Shown here: piece by piece, positions 61,801 to 64,000 of the stretch
How the letters are laid out: every line of letters starts with the position of its first letter
Position numbering within the stretch: position 1 is the stretch's first letter
NCBI GenBank assembly: GCA_040954595.2
Contig: CM082587.2
Location: 124,001 to 188,000, forward strand
Length of the DNA: 64,000 nucleotides
DNA from: Balanoglossus misakiensis
Lineage: Eukaryota; Hemichordata
Reading direction: 5' to 3'
The notes under the pieces: generated by a model
Database searches by the model: none
The model's input: the letters and a program-made list of their open reading frames with translations, nothing else
Told to the model about the DNA's origin: nothing
Program-made: the position numbers and the translations under genes

Positions 61801-64000
61801 TCAGTGGGACCGTCTGGCGATAAAGGATCATTGGTGAGATTTTACTTTACCCCTTTACTGATAACTTTATCTTTATTACAGACGATTTAAAGGTATTTGA
61901 TGTCAGTTTGGAACATTTGGTATCATTCAAGGTTTACATGTTTTCACACACAGTGTAGCCATAGCGAATCTTATGTCCATATTAGGACATCTGACATAAT
62001 CGTCGCGAATACATTTTGAAAGATTGTCACAGAGGCGAATCTGTGACTGAAATATTGAAATGGGTGCCTCATAGCATACAAAAGAACGTGCCTCTATATA
62101 TTGTTGAAAGTATAACATAATAAACACATCACAGAAATCAGTTAAAGGAGATGAAACGTTCACATAATTTATGATTACATCTGTAGGGAGAAGATGGTCC
62201 AATTGGTCCCACGGGCAGAGACGGAGCTCCTGGACAGAGGGTAAGTTCTGTTCTCATATCGAGTAAATAAGCCATACTGTTTTTTTCTATACCGGTGCTT
62301 AAGTATCACAATTATTTAATTGAAACACACGAGAAACCGATTACAGTCAATTTGGTGACAATTTGAGAGTTTTTCCCTTAGATGTTCATCAATTGTGTCA
62401 TCTAAGTAGCTTGTAATTGAAATTCATTGACAGGGTCTTCCCGGCCCAGTTGGTCCTCAAGGTCCACCAGGAGAAGATGGCGATGTTGGTGAGGGTGGCC
62501 CCCCGGGAATGAAGGGTGTAAAAGGTGCACGTGGTTTAACGGTATGTAGGCAACACATTTTTATTGTTTTACCATATATTTGCAACATTACAGTGGTGGA
62601 AGCCAGAAGCTCCGAAATTATAAGTCAAGAACACTTGCTTAGAGTAAATAATTTCGAAAAAAGGTTGATTTCACACTCTCATCGTCTTATTTATAGGGTC
62701 CACCTGGTAACGTTGGTGAAAGAGGTAACATTGGTATTCCAGGACCACCGGTAAGTTACATGGCCAGAAGTGCAAGCTTACATTTTTTATGGTAAATTTA
62801 AACTGAATTACAAGTCCTCGATAACAAGGAAGATATAACGCCAGAATATTAACTCCCCTTCCCTCCTCCCGTCCGCGATTTTCTTCAATATTTAGGGAGC
62901 AGCAGGTGACACTGGCAGACCTGGAATCATGGGACAGCAAGGTCAAAAGGGTAACGATGGACAACGTGGAGCCAGAGGTGATACTGGTCCTATTGGTTTA
63001 CAGGTGAGACTGTTTTGATAGAGTGAATTGGTTGCAGTAATGGTGTAGCTTGCTGGTGCGCACGCATGCAGGTGACGTAGTGGGGTAAATTCTAAATTGG
63101 TATGCCTCCGCGAATAGCAATTAAAATTATGATGATATTTAATGAAATTACTGAAATCAATACTGACCATATGTGATATCAACAGCCGCTATCTGATCTC
63201 ACAGAATCTACTGACAAGAGCACAGTTTGTATCACTAATTGAGCTTGAATAGTCGTAAACTGTTTTTAAACAGTGTCAACGTTTGAAATTCTGTAACCAA
63301 TGTAGATTTCTCTAACACGGTAGCAAGGGCATGAAATGACATTCGTTGGCCTTAAATGTTCGAGAATAGTATAACAAATTTACTCGTGAAATGTAAGTGT
63401 GTTGAAGCATTTAAGACCGTGTGTTCTTTTGTCAGGGAATGCCGGGAGCTATTGGTCAGAAGGGTGAGCAGGGAGACCAAGGCGCAAGGGTAAGTCTTGC
63501 AGTCCTGATTGGTTGGTCGTGCTTGGATTAAATGCCCGGATGACACCGTGAAGCAATGGCCTTACTCCCCCTGGCGGTCAGTGTACGCCAGGATGACGCA
63601 ACAGAATCCACCATTAAATTACTACGTACAAAAGTTATCATTTCGAATGTCACTTTTGTCTTGTTTTTCGTTTCGTCTGCGGTGTTTCGACTAATCGGAA
63701 AAATAATCCGGATCCGAATTTTGTTGCTACTTTATAGGGTCTTCAAGGTCCCCCGGGTCAGCCTGGCGCTACTGGTAAAACTGGCGTCTCAGTAAGTATG
63801 ACGTTGTTTACAGTTACATTATTAAAATATTCAACAAACAAATAAATATGTCAAATCAAACTCCGTAAAATACAAGTTGATTTACACATTTTGTAAAATA
63901 TGTTCAAGAAATATTGTTTCCTTAAACAGAACACTTTTTGTTTCGTTTCTCACAGGGAAATCGAGGCCCGGTTGGTCCACCAGGACCGATAGGAGACAGG
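23348..64000 (+). CDS. Fibrillar procollagen alpha chain, clade B (type V/XI-like), 5' part, 42 coding exons, runs off 64000
   Basis: Secreted extracellular-matrix collagen chain. The joined frame of 1121 codons runs: signal peptide (1 to about 34), TSPN/laminin-G-like domain (about 43-250), acidic variable segment (251-288), minor helix (289-365), non-collagenous linker (366-398) and major helix (399-1121, uninterrupted Gly-X-Y). Exons: 23348-23471, 37025-37210, 39141-39336, 47727-47889, 49587-49733, 50253-50300, 50688-50738, 52078-52119, 52624-52686, 52868-52942, 53208-53294, 53583-53639, 53943-54050, then 29 helix exons listed below, ending in a partial exon from 63956. Helix exons are 45, 54, 99, 108 or 144 bp, begin with a whole Gly codon and end at a Y residue, the fibrillar signature. 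A TSPN domain plus interrupted minor helix places it with type V/XI rather than I/II/III. Compared from memory with human alpha1(V), the helix aligns without gaps wherever I checked, so exons are probably not missed. About 290 helix residues and the C-propeptide lie beyond the edge. Confidence 0.95.
23808..23852. repeat. TTCATTCC/TTCG imperfect microsatellite
   Basis: Alternating ATTC, TTCC and TTCG units shortly after collagen exon 1. Confidence 0.6.
27109..27124. repeat. GA dinucleotide repeat
   Basis: Short GA run in collagen intron 1. Confidence 0.8.
28464..28481. repeat. C-rich homopolymer tract
   Basis: CCCCCCCCCCC-T-CCCCC run in collagen intron 1; prone to sequencing length error. 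Confidence 0.75.
31861..31937. repeat. TGTA tetranucleotide microsatellite
   Basis: Eight perfect TGTA units at 31861-31892, followed by imperfect TGAA, TGCA and TGTA units to about 31937. In collagen intron 1. Confidence 0.9.
36991..37013. repeat. CTTT microsatellite forming the polypyrimidine tract of collagen exon 2
   Basis: About five CTTT units end 11 bases before the exon 2 splice junction at 37024/37025, so the repeat supplies the pyrimidine tract of the 3' splice site. Confidence 0.85.
37025..37210 (+). CDS. Collagen exon 2: start of TSPN domain
   Basis: Residues 42-103. Encodes [20 protein letters not shown] then FCKDRPDN, matching the opening of the TSPN domain of type V/XI collagens, including the first conserved cysteine in G-F-C. 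The acceptor is GACAG preceded by a CTTT-repeat pyrimidine tract; the donor is GTGAGT in phase 1. Confidence 0.9.
39141..39336 (+). CDS. Collagen exon 3: TSPN core
   Basis: Residues 104-168. [17 protein letters not shown] is the hallmark F-P-E-D-F-S-I strand of the TSPN/laminin-G-like fold, followed by [20 protein letters not shown]. Acceptor TTATACAG, donor GTAAGT; phase 1 in and phase 2 out agree with the neighbours. Confidence 0.92.
40393..40418. repeat. G-rich tract, possible G-quadruplex
   Basis: GGGG, GGGGGG and a run of 13 or so G separated only by T, in collagen intron 3 on the sense strand. Enough G-runs for a quadruplex in the pre-mRNA. Confidence 0.7.
44491..44634. mobile_element. 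144-bp hairpin MITE with about 40-bp terminal inverted repeats
   Basis: Left arm 44491-44530 begins CATGATGACTGACA and contains GGGCAACAGTGT; the reverse complement of 44594-44634 begins CATGATGACTGACA and contains the same GGGCAACAGTGT, with a one-base gap and few mismatches. Weaker pairing continues inward, so nearly the whole element can fold into a hairpin. No coding capacity. No clear target duplication was seen. Confidence 0.75.
44805..44945. repeat. Degenerate GTGGCCAC-rich tandem repeat
   Basis: Related units recur about every 25-30 bp: TATATAGTGGCCACCTCTAC, TGGTGGACACTTG, TTATAGTGGCCACTATG, TAAAGTCCATCTGTGC, TGACCGCTATAGACAG. Decayed minisatellite or repeat of unknown origin. Confidence 0.4.
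45145..45205. repeat. A-rich ACAAA-type low-complexity tract
   Basis: Repeated CAAAC, ACAAA and AAAAC units in collagen intron 3. Confidence 0.6.
45740..45754. repeat. 15-base C homopolymer
   Basis: Uninterrupted C run in collagen intron 3; length may be uncertain in the assembly. Confidence 0.8.
46348..46550 (-). mobile_element. LINE retrotransposon 3'-end fragment (C-terminus of reverse transcriptase ORF)
   Basis: On the minus strand one frame reads ...[19 protein letters not shown] then [19 protein letters not shown], ending at TAA (46348-46350). Such a C-(N/x)[11 protein letters not shown] tail is typical of the end of LINE/jockey-CR1-type reverse transcriptase ORFs. Only about 60 residues remain and the upstream frame is stopped near 46550, so this is a dead 5'-truncated copy. 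Confidence 0.55.
46541..46645. repeat. Direct repeat copy 1 (105 bp)
   Basis: Shares an almost identical sequence with 46792-46897, including GGACTGAGGTCC, TTGTCAAGCCTTAGTGAATG, ACCTTGGACCAAACA and CAACGGTAGCG. It abuts the LINE fragment, so it may be a shared 3' or 5' end of a retroelement or a local duplication. Confidence 0.8.
46792..46897. repeat. Direct repeat copy 2 (106 bp)
   Basis: Second copy of 46541-46645, in the same orientation, 251 bp further on, with roughly 90% identity by eye and small indels (for example ACAGCCAACTC against ACAACAACTC). Confidence 0.8.
47451..47458 (+). promoter_or_regulatory. CTCF-like or repeat-end motif (CCAGAGGGCGCTA)
   Basis: CCCCAGAGGGCGCTAC at 47446-47461 resembles the core of the bilaterian CTCF motif (CCAGNAGGGGGCGCT), about 270 bp before collagen exon 4. 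The same GAGGGCGC core recurs in inverted-repeat elements in this window, so it may instead be a transposon end. Confidence 0.3.
47727..47889 (+). CDS. Collagen exon 4: TSPN C-terminal part
   Basis: Residues 169-223. Opens [19 protein letters not shown] (after completing a Glu codon), the conserved K/E-W-H-R-I strand with the second domain cysteine, and ends [17 protein letters not shown]. Acceptor TTTGCAG, donor GTAAGT; leaves in phase 0, after which every collagen exon is phase 0. Confidence 0.92.
49587..49733 (+). CDS. Collagen exon 5: end of TSPN and start of variable region
   Basis: Residues 224-272. [20 protein letters not shown] then YYTPDCD ends the TSPN domain with its last two cysteines (242, 249), as in type V/XI chains (E-G-D-I-Q-Q-L in human). 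From 251 on the sequence is proline- and glutamate-rich ([12 protein letters not shown]). The donor GTAAGT follows a complete Gly codon. Confidence 0.9.
50253..52942 (+). CDS. Collagen exons 6-10: acidic variable segment and minor triple helix
   Basis: Exons 50253-50300 (48 bp, [16 protein letters not shown]), 50688-50738 (51 bp), 52078-52119 (42 bp), 52624-52686 (63 bp) and 52868-52942 (75 bp), all phase 0. Exon 7 reads [17 protein letters not shown] and exon 8 [14 protein letters not shown], the same interrupted start as the type V/XI minor helix ([14 protein letters not shown] in human alpha1(V), from memory). Exons 9 and 10 continue Gly-X-Y and end [10 protein letters not shown], equivalent to the human stretch ending T-M-L-M-L-P. 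In vertebrate V/XI chains this helix stays on the processed molecule and limits fibril diameter. Confidence 0.9.
52727..52796. repeat. TGTTTG/GT low-complexity tract
   Basis: Imperfect TTTG and TTCG units passing into a GT run, in collagen intron 9. Confidence 0.65.
53208..53294 (+). CDS. Collagen exon 11: non-collagenous linker before the main helix
   Basis: 29 codons (residues 366-394), [20 protein letters not shown] then FTNLLETQR, without Gly-X-Y. It corresponds to the N-telopeptide region of type V/XI chains (the stretch leading to ILQQARLALRG in human alpha1(V)). In the family this is the short hinge between minor and major helix and contains cross-linking or processing sites; neither is shown here. 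Acceptor CTTTTAG, donor GTGAGT. Confidence 0.87.
53583..55045 (+). CDS. Collagen exons 12-16: start of the major triple helix
   Basis: Exons 53583-53639 (57 bp), 53943-54050 (108), 54492-54545 (54), 54685-54738 (54) and 54992-55045 (54). Exon 12 passes from SALQ into [15 protein letters not shown], the helix start. Exon 15, [18 protein letters not shown], carries Lys84 of the helix (codon 54727-54729), aligned with the helical cross-link lysine of fibrillar collagens. Exon 13 ends at the weak donor GTTGGT, as required by frame and the 108-bp length. Confidence 0.95.
54165..54202. repeat. GTCA/GTTA imperfect microsatellite
   Basis: GTCAGTCAGTCAGTTAGCCA then further units; collagen intron 13. 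Confidence 0.65.
55301..56889 (+). CDS. Collagen exons 17-21: major helix
   Basis: Exons 55301-55399, 55831-55929 and 56209-56307 (99 bp each), 56447-56491 (45 bp) and 56791-56889 (99 bp). All triplets begin with Gly and no interruption is seen. The combined length of exons 18 and 19 (66 residues) equals the matching human alpha1(V) stretch, and exon 21 contains [12 protein letters not shown], close to its human counterpart. Exon 19 uses the acceptor ATAAAG. Confidence 0.95.
57220..59332 (+). CDS. Collagen exons 22-28: major helix with basic cluster
   Basis: Exons 57220-57273, 57628-57681, 57838-57891, 58124-58177, 58629-58682 (54 bp each), 58825-58923 (99 bp) and 59288-59332 (45 bp). [10 protein letters not shown] and [11 protein letters not shown] match type V/XI chains. 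Exons 26 and 27 are rich in Arg ([10 protein letters not shown], then [16 protein letters not shown]; helix 325-375), where alpha1(V) has its heparin-binding segment. Exon 23 uses the acceptor TATAAG. Confidence 0.94.
59562..61091 (+). CDS. Collagen exons 29-33: major helix, GFPGER motif, GC donor
   Basis: Exons 59562-59615, 59849-59902, 60149-60202 (54 bp each), 60509-60616 (108 bp) and 60948-61091 (144 bp). Exon 32 ends ...GKEGIQ at a GCAAGT donor instead of GT. Exon 33 is unusually long (16 triplets) and contains GFPGER at 61002-61019. The join is supported by gapless similarity to alpha1(V) across [11 protein letters not shown] and GERGLPGP. Exon 30 has an R-G-D (GERGDP). Confidence 0.94.
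61365..64000 (+). CDS. Collagen exons 34-42: major helix to the window edge
   Basis: Exons 61365-61418, 61780-61833, 62187-62240 (54 bp each), 62434-62541 (108), 62697-62750 (54), 62896-63003 (108), 63436-63489 (54), 63738-63791 (54) and 63956-64000 (45 bp seen, continues). All begin with Gly and end at Y. Exon 39 contains R-G-D within GARGDTGPI. The helix remains uninterrupted to the last base. Confidence 0.94.

Overview
The window is animal (metazoan) nuclear DNA. Coding sequence is split into many short exons with GT-AG introns, and the introns carry microsatellites and short non-autonomous transposons. Both protein families present (a C3-type complement thioester protein and a type V/XI-like fibrillar collagen) are animal-specific. 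I favour an invertebrate deuterostome such as a lancelet or hemichordate, but the sequence alone does not fix the species.

Two large genes lie head to head, and both run off the window. On the minus strand, from 17511 down to base 1, is the 5' part of a complement C3-like gene. I could join 29 coding exons in frame (4038 nt, 1346 codons): signal peptide, macroglobulin domains MG1-MG6, an RRRR maturation site, an anaphylatoxin-like segment, MG7, the start of CUB, and nearly all of the thioester domain with GCGEQ and a catalytic-type histidine. The rest of CUB, MG8 and any C345C/NTR domain lie beyond base 1.

On the plus strand, from 23348 to 64000, is the 5' part of a clade B (type V/XI-like) fibrillar procollagen. 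I could join 42 coding exons in frame (3363 nt, 1121 codons): signal peptide, N-terminal TSPN/laminin-G-like domain, a very short acidic variable segment, the minor helix, a short non-collagenous linker, and the first 723 residues (241 uninterrupted Gly-X-Y triplets) of the major triple helix. The rest of the helix and the C-propeptide lie beyond 64000.

The 5.8 kb between the two start codons (17512-23347) holds a TATA-type promoter for the C3-like gene, a probable GC-rich 5' region for the collagen gene, and small inverted-repeat elements. Collagen introns 1 (13.6 kb) and 3 (8.4 kb) are large and I see no other gene in them. Intron 3 contains a LINE 3'-end fragment, a 105-bp direct repeat and a 144-bp hairpin MITE. 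The two genes are not functionally linked in any way I can see: one encodes a secreted innate-immunity opsonin, the other an extracellular-matrix protein.

The points most worth a second look are the altered anaphylatoxin cysteine pattern, a GFPGER motif in exact register with the integrin site of fibrillar collagens, the near-absent collagen variable region, one GC-type splice donor, and a shared GAGGGCGC motif in several inverted-repeat elements.
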